64,000 bases of DNA from Lunularia cruciata (taxonomy: Eukaryota; Streptophyta; Marchantiopsida; Lunulariales; Lunulariaceae), in the NCBI GenBank assembly GCA_948567375.1, contig OX419755.1, positions 74,280,944 to 74,344,943 on the forward strand, given 5' to 3'. A model generated the notes under the pieces. That model worked only from the letters and a program-made list of their open reading frames with translations, made no database searches and was not told the origin of the DNA. Position numbers and translations under genes: made by a program. This document shows, piece by piece, positions 35,666-47,860 of the stretch (position 1 is the stretch's first letter; each line of letters begins with the position of its first letter).

Positions 35666-36880
35666 GTGCACAAAGTGGCAACAACGCTTCAACATTACAA
35701 TCACCTACGTGGAAGGTAAGAAGCAACTTTCAGATGCATTCACCCACATGCTAATGGCAAACAACTTGGTGGTGGAGGTTAAGATTAACTTTAAATTCTG
35801 GCCAGAGATTTTGGCTGCTACAAACACTGATCCATAGATTGTAGAAGTGCAATCATCCAAAGGTGTCACCAACACCCAAGGACTCATCTTTCATGATGGC
35901 AGATTATGGATCCCAAATGTCCCAGAATTACACACTATCATTCTAGCAGAATATCATGATTTGGCCATAGTAGGTCATGTCGGAGTGGACAAGACCTTGG
36001 ATGCAGTCCAATGCCATTACTATTGGCCCAAGATGAGGAACAACGTGATGGACTACGTGTGTAGCTGCCTACTTTGTCAACAAAACAAAGCTTCTAATCA
36101 AGCTCTTGTAGGGCTCCTTCAACCTCTCCACACTCCTACCCAACATTGGGAACAAGTGAGTATGGATCTTGTTTGTGAATTACCCAAGACCACCTCAAGG
36201 TTTGACTCCATCGTGGTCTTTGTGGACCGGCTCAAAAAAAATGATTCATGTACGCCCTACCACCAAGGATATGACCGCTCCACAACTAGCTCAATTATAC
36301 TTAGATGCAATCTTCTCTCACCATGGCTTGTCTAGAGTACTCATCACCAATAGAGGTACTCAATTCACCAGTTTGTTTTAGTGAACACTCTTTGGTTTCT
36401 TCAAAACCAAGTTGGCCATGTCCACAGCTTACCACCCACAAATAGATGGACAAACAGAGTGGGCTAATTGCACAATTGAGGACATGTTATGCGGCTTCAC
36501 CTTAGAAGAGCAAGAGAGGTGAGACACCCTACTCCCATTGGTGGAATTTGCTTCCAACAATTCATTGAATACATCCACCCAAGTCACTCTGTTCTTCCTC
36601 GTGTATAGTGAGCATCCCTTCACACCTTCTAGCTTGATGAAGATCCGTCCAATGGCTACCAAGGTCAATGTAGTCAACACATTTGTTTCTAAAATCCAAC
36701 AAGGTGTAGAGAGCACCAAGCATAGATTACAGATTGCACAAAATTGACAAAATTAGTATGTTGATGCACACTATAGGCACATGGAATTCAATATTGGGGA
36801 TCAAGTGTCGCTATCAACAACCAACCTCACATTAGTTGGACCTTGTAAGCTCAGACCTCATTTTATTGGGCCTTTCTTGA
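35666..36880 (+). pseudogene. pol: Integrase of B3
   Basis: Continues B3 after the nested LTR. His/Cys finger: HVGVDKTLDAVQCHYYW with CSCLLCQQNK intact. Core Asp in VSMDLVCELPKTTS, second Asp replaced (ITNRGTQFT: Asn where B2 has Asp), Glu lost in the DGQTEWANCTIE region only in its neighbours. The frame is interrupted near 36226, 36381 and 36520. The C-terminal region is cut short at about 36880, where most of the chromodomain is missing. Confidence 0.85.
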
Positions 36881-36989
36881 TTCTTTGCCTGGGAGCCTGC
36901 CGCCAATTTGAGACATCCACCGGTGTTGGTGCAAGCATTTGAGCAACAACTGCATAATGAGGTCGTTGTGGCTTAAAAGGGGGGAGGTC

Positions 36990-37721
36990 TATAATACCAA
37001 GTGCTAGCCATATGATCTAGATGTGAAATTTGGTTTGGTAACATCTAGAATGATATTATACATGATTGTCAAAATAGATTAGATAGAAGTATCACCAAAA
37101 GAGTACTTCTACTAATAGGGTAGAAATCGAAATAGACTTGAAAACCTTAGAATCAATAGTTAGACATATGATTTAAAGGTGAGAATTGGTTTGGTAACAT
37201 CTTGAAGGAAGTTACACATGATGGACTAAATAGATCATAAAGAGGTATCATCAAAAGGGGACCTCTACTAATAGAGTAAGAACCAAAATATGCTTAAAAT
37301 CTTTGAAGGCAATTTTGGAGGCCTAAACGGATGAATTAGGCCTCAAAAATGTGCAAATTTTGCCCATGTGGAGAAAAGATTGGCCTTCCCTCCTCCTTGG
37401 TTTCTCTCATTGAGAGCTATCCAACGGTACCTTAACCACGTGATTTTGAGATTCCTACAGGAAGATTCCCTAAAAGATTCCCTCTAGTCAAAGCTTGTTT
37501 GACCAACCAGATAGGACCCAGACCAACATGTCACCCATCCAAGTAAGTAATCCAAGGGTGGAGCTTGACATGTCACCTATCTATGTGCCCAATCCTGTGA
37601 TGGAGTTTCCTTGGAGGATATCCTCTTTGCTATATAATAAAGTGAAGGTGCTCCTTTGGGGCATCAAATGTTTGAGTGTGAAATCTGTATTTTCTCTCTT
37701 CTCTTGTCTTGGAGTATTACA
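36990..37721 (+). repeat. 3' LTR of B3 (732 bp)
   Basis: Starts TATAATACCAAG after the polypurine tract and ends GTATTACA, followed by GCTAT. The C-tract is nearly absent (TTTTGCCCATGTGG). Confidence 0.95.
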
Positions 37722-37726
37722 GCTAT

Positions 37727-38760
37727 ACACTTCTATATGGATTTTGACTTGCTTACAAAGGAGGAAAGAAGGAAGTTCCCAAGCCATTATCATCTTGCAA
37801 CCCAAAGGGAAGGCTTTCATTTAGAAGTATCAACTATAGATGCAAAACATGCAACAAATAGTAAGTTTGTACCAAGGGATGAAGAAGGAACCATTATGAT
37901 CTGTGAACCGGCCTGTCTCTCACTCAGGATGAACCTCTGATGGCTATTATGGTAGCGCACCATGGACTAAGAAGGCAAGGAACCCCAACTCCATCATACT
38001 CCTTCAAGGCTAACACTCCAAGACTCAAGACATTGCCCACTAGAGAACTCAATGAGAGAGAGATAGTTGCAAATGAAAGGATAATGAGTACCTCCTCATC
38101 CCTTGTTTATATACTTTTGAAATAGTTATGCACCAAAGTTACTAATTACTAGAGTAACTTAAGTTACTAGACTAAAAGTCAAGTCAAGTCAAAAAGTAGA
38201 AAGGAATATCCATTCACATGGATATATTCCCCTAAGCATGTGGTCTTATCTTGACCCAACCACTGAGTCAAGGATTCCTTCACATGTGCTATCCTTGGAC
38301 TAAAGAAGAATCCAAAACAAAAAGGCTTGCGGGCCCAAGAGTTCTCAACTCTTTCTTCAAAGCCAAACACCTAGGAATAATACCAAGTCAACACACTAAA
38401 ATCCAAAATAGTGGTGCTCATCTTTTCTACTTCCTCTAAAGTAAGGTCCCCTCTATCTTAGCTATGACTAACTTTAGCTAATCATGACTAATGTAGAATA
38501 ATCCTTTGTCCCTATATAAATAATATCTCTCAAGTACTTGTAATACCAAACTAAATATCACAATACCACACAGATGCATAAATGGGTATTATAGATCAAG
38601 ACAAGGAGATCAACACCATCAATATCTCAAAATTCAAGCAAGAGACCAATGAAGATTTCCCAAGTAATATGTGTTTGGAAGAAGGAGAAGAAGACACAAA
38701 GGAAGAGGAAGGAGAAGAAACAACTCCCTCACCTTGCAAGAGTTAGCATCTAAATTGGAG
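37727..38760 (+). pseudogene. Unidentified broken reading frame D, right part
   Basis: After the GCTAT duplication the frame cut at 31475 continues (YMDFDLLTKEERRKFPSH...), runs to 37901, is interrupted by an A-family solo LTR, and resumes at 38594 with DQDKEINTINISKFKQET and an acidic Glu-rich tail, ending at TAG near 38747. One register holds across both insertions except for an upstream stop near 31405. I do not recognise the protein; the acidic tail and charged composition are the only clear traits. Confidence 0.45.
37902..38593 (-). repeat. A-family solo LTR, minus orientation (692 bp)
   Basis: Reverse complement of the A1 LTR, beginning TGTGAACCGGCC and ending GGGTATTATA. GATC flanks both sides (37898-37901 and 38594-38597), a partly preserved target-site duplication. 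No internal element sequence is present. Confidence 0.93.
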
Positions 38761-39429
38761 GGCTGAGAGTAGTACAAAGATGCACAATCTACACCAAATC
38801 TCAAAGAGCAAAGTGCAAATCAAGAAGACTAAGCCAAATACCAACAAGAAGAAACAAAACTTTAGTTGGAAGAACCTTTTAGCCCACCCAAGAAACAAAA
38901 GTACCAAAAGAACAAGATGAAGCAAAAGAGAACTCCATAGAAGAAGTTGAAGGGAAGGCGGATATTATTGAATCTCGAGTGGAATGCATGCCAACATAAA
39001 AAAAGAAGCCATTCAAGAACAAAATAATCAAAGGAGCCAAGTAACCAGAGGAGCCACTTTTATCATAAATTTTCTAGTTTTTGTCTTGTAGCTCATGGAG
39101 ATGATCATACCCAATACCAACAATTTACCCAAATTTTATGTTATATCTCTCTTTTTTGAAGGTTGCACAAGACCATATAATCAGGAAGGCAAAGCAAGAC
39201 AAGTGGAAAGAAGACACAGAGAAGAGTTGAAATCTATACAAGGAACAATATTCAAAGATCAACATACTTATCAATAGAATTAATAAAGTGAAACCTCAAA
39301 ACCCTTCCTTCATTGTAGATTGGATCCAATACAAAGAAGACATTTGGAAGTTGCAATTAGACTTTAGAGCTCTTTGGCTTAGACATAATCAGAAACAATA
39401 AGGTTATAAAGGGAGCTCATGGCATGAGA

Positions 39430-39790
39430 TAAGGAAATTGTAAGCATTCAAGGAGACTCAAATGTGGAAAGGTAAAGATCTTTACTCTAGAGTTGCGAAT
39501 GTCCAAATATAAGAAGGAAGTGGCCTAGCAACTTGAAAAGTTGGTTGAAGACTTGAAGAAGGCAAAGGAAGAAAGGGCAGCAAATCAATCATGAATGTTG
39601 GAGGAACTAACTAAGGAAGTGGAAGCCTTACACCTACACTCTCAAGAAACCAAAGCAAAGGAACTTTAGAAATTTGAGGAAGTTTGAGGTCAATTGGCAG
39701 AAATATTGGAGGAAGTAGCTCAAGTTAAAAGATGGATCAATTAGCAATTAGAATATATGCACATGCATAAAATTCATTAAGTCTTGCAAT
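39430..39790 (+). pseudogene. Coiled-coil-like frame remnant
   Basis: The plus strand reads as a Lys/Glu/Leu-rich series (for example QLEKLVEDLKKAKEERAA, then LEELTKEVEALHLHSQET) typical of a coiled coil, with several stop codons inside. It could be the tail of frame D or of an old retroelement protein. No family is recognised. Confidence 0.35.
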
Positions 39791-41266
39791 ACCTTAGGTT
39801 TAGAAATTGCAGATTACAAAAAATGGATTGAACTCCTCATTTGGATTTGTAAAGGCAAAAGGAAGTTTTTCATAGTAGTACCTTAGGCCAAAGATCTTTG
39901 CAAAAGTTCTTTGTAGTTGGAGATATTCTTCTTGGCTGTATGATCTTCATAGATGTCAGTAGTAAGTCCAAAGAAGATAAACAAAATTTGTCTTTGGGGA
40001 TGAACTAAAACTTTTCTTTGCACATATAAATTGCCTAATTAACCTACATGTGAGAAGAATAAGATAAGATAAGATGATAGGGTTAGCAATGTACAATGAG
40101 GATGAGCCAAGAAGATCTTTGGAATTCCTCGACCACTGGCTTAAAGTAGGAGATACTATTTAGAGGTATGGCCTGATATAAATAATTCATTGTCAATCAA
40201 ACATGAATAATCCAAAAGGGCTAGAAGCTCTTTGTTGCTTTTGTTCACATTCCAAGTATTTATGCATGCCTTTATTGTAAGGAAACTTTGTAATATGAAC
40301 TTAAGTAGCTAAGTGTATGACCATTCATACTTGTGACTAGGGTTTGAGATCCGTAAGAGTTTTGAAGGTGCAAAGCAATACCTTGACGGATTAGAAATGA
40401 ACTATAATGTTGAATAGTACCACAAGCGTGAAGACAAAGAATTACATCAATGTAGTGTGCCTTCTAGGAAAGGTATAACATATTCTTTGTAGTTGAATGT
40501 CTTTGCAATGAAGCAAGCCCTTTGGAGTTGATTGAATTATCATAAGCATATTTGTTGTGAAAATGATCTTTTATTTCTGCATTTGCCACAGTGTGCCATC
40601 AAGGGTGACATTACATTCTTCTTGTAGTAGTTCTTGACCAAGGTTTTAAACAAGTAATAATGCAAAACTGCAAATTGTGATACTTCTCTTCAAATCTAGC
40701 CATTTTTCCCCATATCCTCAAGGAATCAAGGAACTATATATTTCTTGCCATTATATAACTTTTTTTATCAATATTGGGTTACCACAATAGTATCATTTCA
40801 TCTGATAATATTTTTGAATATGAAACAAACAACAATAAGATAAATGTTAGCTTTATTATTCCTTCCATTTTAATAACTAAAAGTTCTAGCTTTTTATTCT
40901 ACTTACTTCAACATTCAATTTTGAGTAGTAAATAGCTCAATGACATATTTATTGGCATGTAAGAGATCTAAATTTTTGTCTTGTTATATATGGTGGGTCA
41001 TTTAGATACTCGTTCTTTAAGAGGTAACAAAAAGATAATTTTAATGAAAAAAAACTCTTAATTGTAGCAAAAAAAAGTGCTTTATTTCAAGGAAGTATAT
41101 AAAAGATGAATATGCTCTTCAAAAGGACAAAATTATAATTTCTACTTGTAATTTATTTGAATTCTACCATGTTATTGTTTTTGAGACCCAATTGTTATAC
41201 TTGAAAGCCTACCTTTAATGATCAAATATTTTTTTGAAGTTATAATTTTAAGGAAATTTTTAATAA
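39791..41266. other. AT-rich stretch, nothing recognised
   Basis: Short frames only; no repeat, RNA or protein motif identified. Confidence 0.5.
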
Positions 41267-41882
41267 AAATAATACATAAATCTACTAAAAACATACAAGA
41301 GCTTTACTACTCTTTCTAAAACATATAAACATAAGAAATATCTTCCACTATGCTTTCCCACCACCACAAGGCTTGTTGCATCTCCGGAATTTCTGGCACA
41401 TTGCAAAAAGAAGTTTCAAGATAATCACTATGCAATTTTAGTGTATTGTTCAAAAGAAACAAAGAGTATCCTCGTTTCTTTATTGCGAATGAGGCAGAAA
41501 TTACATTGATGTAATTATTCTTGTATGTATTGAGATATTTATATGTTTATCTAATATTTCCAAATTTTCCAAATAAATAATACATAAATCTACTAAAAAC
41601 ATACAAGAGCTTTACTACTCTTTCTAAAACATATAAACATAAGAAATATCTTCCACTATGCTTTCCCACCACCACAAGGCTTGTTGCATCTCCGGAATTT
41701 CTGGCACATTGCAAAAAGAAGTTTCAAGATAATCACTATGCAATTTTAGTGTGTTGTTCAAAAGAAACAAAGAGTATCCTCGTTTCTTTATTGCGAATGA
41801 GGCAGAAATTACATTGATGTAATTATTCTTGTATGTATTGAGATATTTATATGTTTATCTAATATTTCCAAATTTTAATGAA
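41267..41882. repeat. 308-bp tandem duplication, two copies
   Basis: Copies at about 41267-41574 and 41575-41882 are identical except for one base seen by eye (A near 41444 in copy 1, G in copy 2). The unit is open for about 60 codons on the minus strand (41316-41519 in copy 1, ending ...EDISYVYMF then stop), preceded by an AG that could be a splice acceptor. A plus-strand frame is also open, so the coding strand, if any, is uncertain. No family is recognised. Confidence 0.97.
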
Positions 41883-44800
41883 CAAGTTCTCTCTAAAGAT
41901 ATTGTCTTATCCTTAAGTATTTTCTCTTCTCTTTCTTCTTGATAGGGAAAAAACCTCTTAGGTGATCAATGCAAGAAATGAGTAGTACTCAGATAGAATT
42001 GGAGAAACATAAAGGGCTTGTACATTGAAGTATTTTTCAACTTGTATCATTTAACTCCTAATATCAATCTTTTGATACAAATGTATTAATATTTAAGAAC
42101 ATCCATGGATAATTTTAATATGTTGAGATTTCACATGATATCTTGTGAATATTTGAGATGAGACATAATATTACTAGAGTGAGTTTATCTTTGTGTACTC
42201 GTTAGTCTATTGTGATTAAGAGACTATCTTTATATTACTAATATGTGAAATGATTTCTATTACAATCCACTCCTTCTATATTTCTTGTTAGGAAAGGTCT
42301 CAAATGAAATTCTGAAACTCTAGATGTGCAAACTGCTCTTATCAATTTGATCTTGATATAGTATCTCTTACTTACCCTAAACCCTAAAGTTTTCTTTTTT
42401 GATTCTAATATCTTAAACCGCGCAAGTATACACAAAATTTACATAGTAGATTTTATCTCACCCAAAACATAGAAGGACTTCCTTGGAACATTCATCAATA
42501 AGAGTTATACAAGCATAAACTAGTTATTGCAAATTACTCCTTTCCCTTTTGAAATAGCTAACTCCAAAACATCTTCTTGTGATCATGATGTTCTCAAAAC
42601 TAGTTGCTTGAAGCTTAATTGCCTAGTTTTTGTTGCTTCTTATTTGAGATTCTCCAAGATGGTAGAGATAAATATCATATACATATTTAATCCTTGGGCA
42701 TAATGCCACCTCATGATTAATGTTTCATCTATAAAACAATTATTTTTCATATTACCAAAGCTTAACATAAGTAAATCATGGACATTTCATACAAATTAAT
42801 TCTTAGTCTATATTGAATGAATATGTTCTTCTCAATAGATATCCTAAATGACACTTTTTAAATATTTCTTAGTGAATCTATTGTTGGAAATATTCATCAA
42901 ACACAAGTCTCTTAGGATGTAAATAAGTCAAGAAGTACTTCAAGACCATGAACTCAAGAAGCAAAAAGGAAGGAGCTTTGGGAGAGAATAGCAACAAATG
43001 CACATTAGCAAGATGTAGTGCGAAGGAGCATCACCAAGAGGAATCCATGGGATGATGTGCAATACAACATTGCTTTTAGAAGAAGAAATAATATTCTAAA
43101 TTAAAATATCATAATAGAAATTAAATTTAATAAAAATGTGAGATATAAAATCCTTATCATAATTTCTATAATATTAAATTTTTGTGTGATATAAGGACAA
43201 TTAATATAGCTATAATTTTATATAAATTCACTAAAAAGGAAAATTTTATGATTATATAATTTTTTCTAGAATAAGTGTTTTTTCAACAGAATAGAATTAA
43301 TTATAATTGTAGATCTACTCAAAATTTCACAAGTTTGTTTCAAACTTAAAGCCAATAAGACATTTTGATACTTGCTTTTTATCTTATTTCTAAGAATTTA
43401 AAATGATTTATCTAGCCAAAACATGGTTGAAAGAAATATAATAGATAATAGAATTTTTATATTTCTCAATTTGTAAAGAGTACATAACATAAAGACAAAG
43501 ATAATGTCCAAAAAGTAACAATATGCAAGAAAAGCTCAACTAAAAATAGCTTGGATATTTACAAACAAAAATATACAGCATCAGCTATTAACTATATAAG
43601 AGAAAGCCAACGCTCAACTAAGATGATTGATTATTTCTAATGTTAGAAATACTAATTTCCAACTAACTTCTTAAAAAAATAAAATTTAGTATGGACTTAT
43701 TGGATAACTAACTTTGATTACTAAACAAGGTCTTATATTCTTATCTATACCTTTTTATTAAATTTAGAGGAACTATTAAACCAAAAGATCAAGTTTCCAA
43801 AGAGCTTATTTCACATGGACTTAGCAAGCTTTGAAATTGCATCTTTAAATTGAAATTATAATATGTTAATCAATATTAGTGATTACATAAACTGTGGTAC
43901 TCTTAAATATATAGACTCTTAAGAAAAAACTCTTATATAATGTATATAAGTCTATTGATAGTGAGGCTAGATGCTAGACCAGACATCAAATTCAACAACT
44001 GGCTGAGAGAATTATTAATTAACCAATCAGTATCAACTTTCCATGCCTTGAGTTTTGAAGTAGGTTTTATATCTTTTGCATGTGGACAGTATTTTTGTTT
44101 CTATATTTTCCAACCTATAGTGATCCAAGTACAAATCCATTAGTTCACTAAAACACTATGGAATGGTGAAGGCCATGAATCAAGATAACTTAATTAGGCA
44201 TTTACAATGTAGCCTTTATAATGTACTAATTTGATAGTTCAATAATAAAAGATTATAAAAGATGATTTAAAAGTACCAAACTAATAGAAAAGAATTAATA
44301 ATCATATTCATTGTTACAAACAAGAAAACTAAACATTCAAGGATTTTTAAAGATTGGTCTAATAGGTAAATACTTGTTTGTGGTTTGTATTTGAAGTATT
44401 TATCAAGTCTTCTCTAATAGGTATAAATTTTCATATAATTGAGTTGTAAGTGTTTGTGGAAAGCTGTTTTAATTTCATATAAATAATACCAAAATTAAAG
44501 GAGTTACTAAATATCAAAGTTGTAGAGAAATAAGAAATATAGTGCGTTTTGGATCCTCATTTTAAGATCAATTTGCAAAGCATGAAAGATAATAGTATCA
44601 GAATTTTGAATTGGATTTATCAATGAAGGAACATAGGTAAAAAAATCTAAATGATATACTTTAGTTATTTAAGAAAATGTAATTTAAGTAGATACATTAC
44701 TAAGCTCTCCTAAATTTTGTGAAATTATAATCAAGACACTTTCAAATGTAAAAACTATAAGAGAAAATTTATCATTTTATATGAATCTTATCTTAAAATT

Positions 44801-45900
44801 ACAAAGTCCAATTATACTCATGAATCAAGGCTTTCAGTTTGCAGTAAAAATTTATGAATTGAGGAATAGTAGAGAAAATCACAAGAGTACTCTTGGTCAA
44901 ATTTTATTAGGTATCAATTTCAAGTGTTTTCAAGTGGTATTGATCGCTCTTTGAAGTGTTCATTTGAGAAGACCAAAATTATGAAAAATAGAGTTTTACT
45001 TTAAGTGATTTATTATATAGCTATAGACTCATTAATAGACTACATTGTATTGATTTCTAAGTCTACATCCATACATGGTAAAATAATGAAAAATATTATG
45101 CATATAGACTTATGAAAACTTCTTATAAATTATTGTTTCAAAGAATTAGTTTACAGTACAAAGCTTTTTGAATTTTACATCTAATGTGATTTGAAAACAA
45201 GACATTTCTCTATATTAAAACAAGAGAAATAAGAAATTTATTTTATCATGGTTAGCTCATTGTATAATTACTAAATTTGTTGAGTCCAACCCTATTGACT
45301 CAAGCATCAAGGTCTCTCCAATAACAAATTTGGATTTTAATATTTAATTTTTTATACTAATACAATATTTATAATTATGTGCTATTATATATTATATAGA
45401 ATAAATTTAAAATATTGCTAATTATATTAGTTATTTAATGAGACTATAGTCTTATAAAATTACACACAAATGAGGAAATTAATTGAAAAGTATAATTAAT
45501 CTTGGATACTTTAGCTTATGGTTGTAAAATCCAAGTTGATAGACTAGAGAATCAAGACCTACTCACTAATACTTTTGGAATCTAAATTAACAATTGATAG
45601 GGCAATTTACAAAATTCAACTTCCTGAATTTTGGAAACTTTTTATATATTGGAATTTTCAAGTGTTTGTTGCAATATTGTTAAGCTTTTAAAACTAAGTT
45701 TGAGTATAAAAGTTATAAAAATGTGGAGAAATTAATTTATCTTCAAAACTATCTTTATTATTATATAATCTTAAATCATGGATTCAAGAGTCAAATCAAA
45801 TAAAAGCCTTGGAGTTCAAATCCATGGATGATAGCTAAAAACTCTTAATCATTGACATGGAGCACATGGAGCACAAATCAAACCTAAACCCAAAAAACTT
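41883..45900. other. AT-rich stretch, nothing recognised
   Basis: About 4 kb with only short frames. No LTR, primer-binding site or protein motif was recognised. Confidence 0.5.
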
Positions 45901-45953
45901 GTATACTACCTTGATTTTGATTTTGATTTGGATTTTGATCTACACCTTCCCAT

Positions 45954-46373
45954 GTGGGGTCGCCTAGAGCGGGTCGGGATACACCATGCCCGGTGTGTCA
46001 CCGACGCTTTACCTCGCAAGGGGTAAAGACCCATGTGGGAAGGATGCACAAGGACTATGATTGGACCACTTGGGATGCCCACGTGAGACAAGCGACCGCA
46101 TCGATAGTAGTGACACTCGAGATTACGCACGCTTCTTCTATACCTTCATTGATCGTTCCAGGGATACTGATCGAGTCGTGGGAGTGGTTAGCTTCTCAGG
46201 CGGGTTGCATTTTGGGGTTAGTTGAGACTAGTTTTCCATGTCCACGTCTATTCCATAGGCTACCCCGCACACTCCATGATGAGGCTAGACAGGCTTTTTG
46301 CCTACCACTGGATTGTTTGGCACGTGATTCCTTGGACGAGTTAGCATGGTTCCTATTCCTCCTACTCCCTTGA
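45954..46373 (+). pseudogene. N-terminal C2H2 finger region of the non-LTR element
   Basis: CPVCHRRFTSQGVKTHVGRMH (C-x2-C-x11-H-x4-H) lies about 12 residues into the open stretch, followed by a hydrophobic region without a known motif. In R2-like proteins such fingers bind the target DNA (family knowledge). The listed start is a GTG; no in-frame ATG start is evident, so the true start is unknown. The same frame continues past stops at 46371 and several more before 46557 into the RT region. Confidence 0.7.
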
Positions 46374-46556
46374 TGGTATCTTCGTTATGCTAGAGGGGGA
46401 CGCGTGGGGCATAGAGAGGTGGCGGCTAGATTTTGTCGATTTTGAGCGGGGGATTGGGCAGCACTTCAGGAGGAGTCTGTTAGGGCTACACAATTTAGGA
46501 GATAGGCATCGCCACAACATACCATAGATTCCACTTGATTACAACGATGTAGGATA

Positions 46557-47850
46557 TTGGATCAGGCGGGAGAGTTTAGTAGAGCAGCACGAGCGCTACA
46601 TCCTTTGTCTATAGCGAGTCCTACTGATGAGACCATCTCTTCCCTACGCTCATTGCATCCTATAGCAATAGAGGGACTACCACTAGAGGTCTTAGATTAT
46701 CAGCCTAAGCAGCCTTTATGTCTTGATAGGTCGCTATTTGCACAAGCATTGTGCACTGCCCCTCGTCTTTCCTCAGGTGGCTTGTCAGGGATGGTTTATG
46801 AGCACCTTAGAGATTGCTTCCAAGCAGATGATCCTTCTAGTGGTTTTACCAAGTTGTTTCAGGTAGCTGTAGCAATAGCAAGAGGAGACATTCCTATGTC
46901 TGTTAGTCGGGTCTTAGGTGCTAGTCGACTTCTTGCAATTGAGAAGGACATAGGAGGCATTAGACCGATTGCTATTGGAGAGATCTTTTTGCGTTTGGTC
47001 AGTTGTACCATTGTCCTTCAGCATCATTCTCACTTTTGACAGCACCTTAGTCCACATCAGTTTGGAGTAGCTACACCTGGAGGATGTGAGGCTATATCTC
47101 TAGGCATTAGAGCACTCCTAGATATCCATCCGGAGTGGGTCGTCCTACAGGTGGATGTTGAGAATGCTTTTAATAGCGTCTCACGTGCATCCATCTTTAG
47201 AGAGCTTAGGGAGGCTGGTGGATCCTTGGTGAGTCTCATTCCTTTTGTGTGGTCTTTTTATGGCTCTCCTTCTTCCCTTTACTACCAGCATGGTGGTTCA
47301 CATGAGGGAGTCACCGTCTTGGAGTCAGCTGTTGGTACACGACAAGGAAATCCTTTGGGGGGCCCTTATTTGCCATGGCTCACTTTAGAGCTCTCCTATC
47401 TACTACTTTGGCCATGCCAGGTTGTGTATTTCACTCCTTGGCAGATGATACACACATCATAGGCCCTGTAGATCATATTAGGCAGGCCTTTGACTACTTG
47501 AATACCAAGCTACATCTAGTAGGCTTGAGAGTCAAGGTGTCAAAGTGTAGGGCATGGTCCCCTTTAGGTATCCCTCCCCATCTTGAGCTTCCAAAGGGGT
47601 GTATCACATCCACAGATGGACTTCGTGTTCTTGGAGTGCCAGTAGGATCGGAGGATTTTGTCACACGTCACATCCACAGATGGACGTTGTGTTCTTGGAG
47701 TGCCAGTAGGATCGGAGGATTTTGTCACACGTCACATCCACAGATGGACTTTGTGTTCTTGGAGTGCCAATAGGATTGGAGGATTTTGTCACACGTCACA
47801 TCCATAGATGGACTTTGTGTTCTTGGAGTGCCAGTAGGATTGGAGGATTT
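46557..47850 (+). pseudogene. Reverse transcriptase of the non-LTR element
   Basis: RT blocks in order: GGIRPIAIGEIFLRLVS (finger region); VDVENAFNSVSRASIF (first catalytic Asp); GTRQGNPLGGP; then, after a frameshift near 47365, VFHSLADDTHIIGPV with the catalytic Asp-Asp; then the thumb start LRVKVSKCRAWSP and LRVLGVPVGSEDF. A TGA at 47037-47039 lies between the first two blocks. The 64-bp repeat array begins right after the thumb motif. The enzyme would copy element RNA at the nicked target site. Confidence 0.85.
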
Positions 47851-47860
47851 TGTCACACGC
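47605..47860 (+). repeat. 64-bp tandem repeat, four copies, inside RT
   Basis: Units start at 47605, 47669, 47733 and 47797 with only one to four differences between neighbours. The unit encodes the segment around RVLGVPVGSEDFVTR. Because 64 is not a multiple of three, each unit shifts the frame, but three extra units (192 bp) restore it, so the frame before and after the array is the same. The third unit is read in a register with a stop. Confidence 0.98.

Larger units (their letters stand above)
31476..37721 (+). mobile_element. Chromovirus-type Ty3/gypsy element B3
   Basis: 5' LTR 31476-32215, primer-binding site 32217-32228, gag remnants 32.8-33.5 kb, RT from 33.8 kb, RNase H, a nested A-type solo LTR (34975-35665), integrase 35.7-36.8 kb, polypurine tract 36975-36987, 3' LTR 36990-37721. 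Both ends are flanked by GCTAT (31471-31475 and 37722-37726). The gag-protease region is shortened relative to B2 (a jump near 33.68 kb) and the chromodomain is mostly deleted near 36.88 kb. Non-autonomous. Confidence 0.95.

Noticed and set aside
37940-38439. 61-62 codon ORFs that recur in several places (also 6182-6367, 35442-35630, 35129-35464)
   Set aside because: They are chance frames inside A-family LTRs, repeated because the LTR is repeated.
47605-47860. Regular short repeats considered as a CRISPR-like array
   Set aside because: Units are directly adjacent with no spacers and lie within a retroelement coding region of a plant genome.
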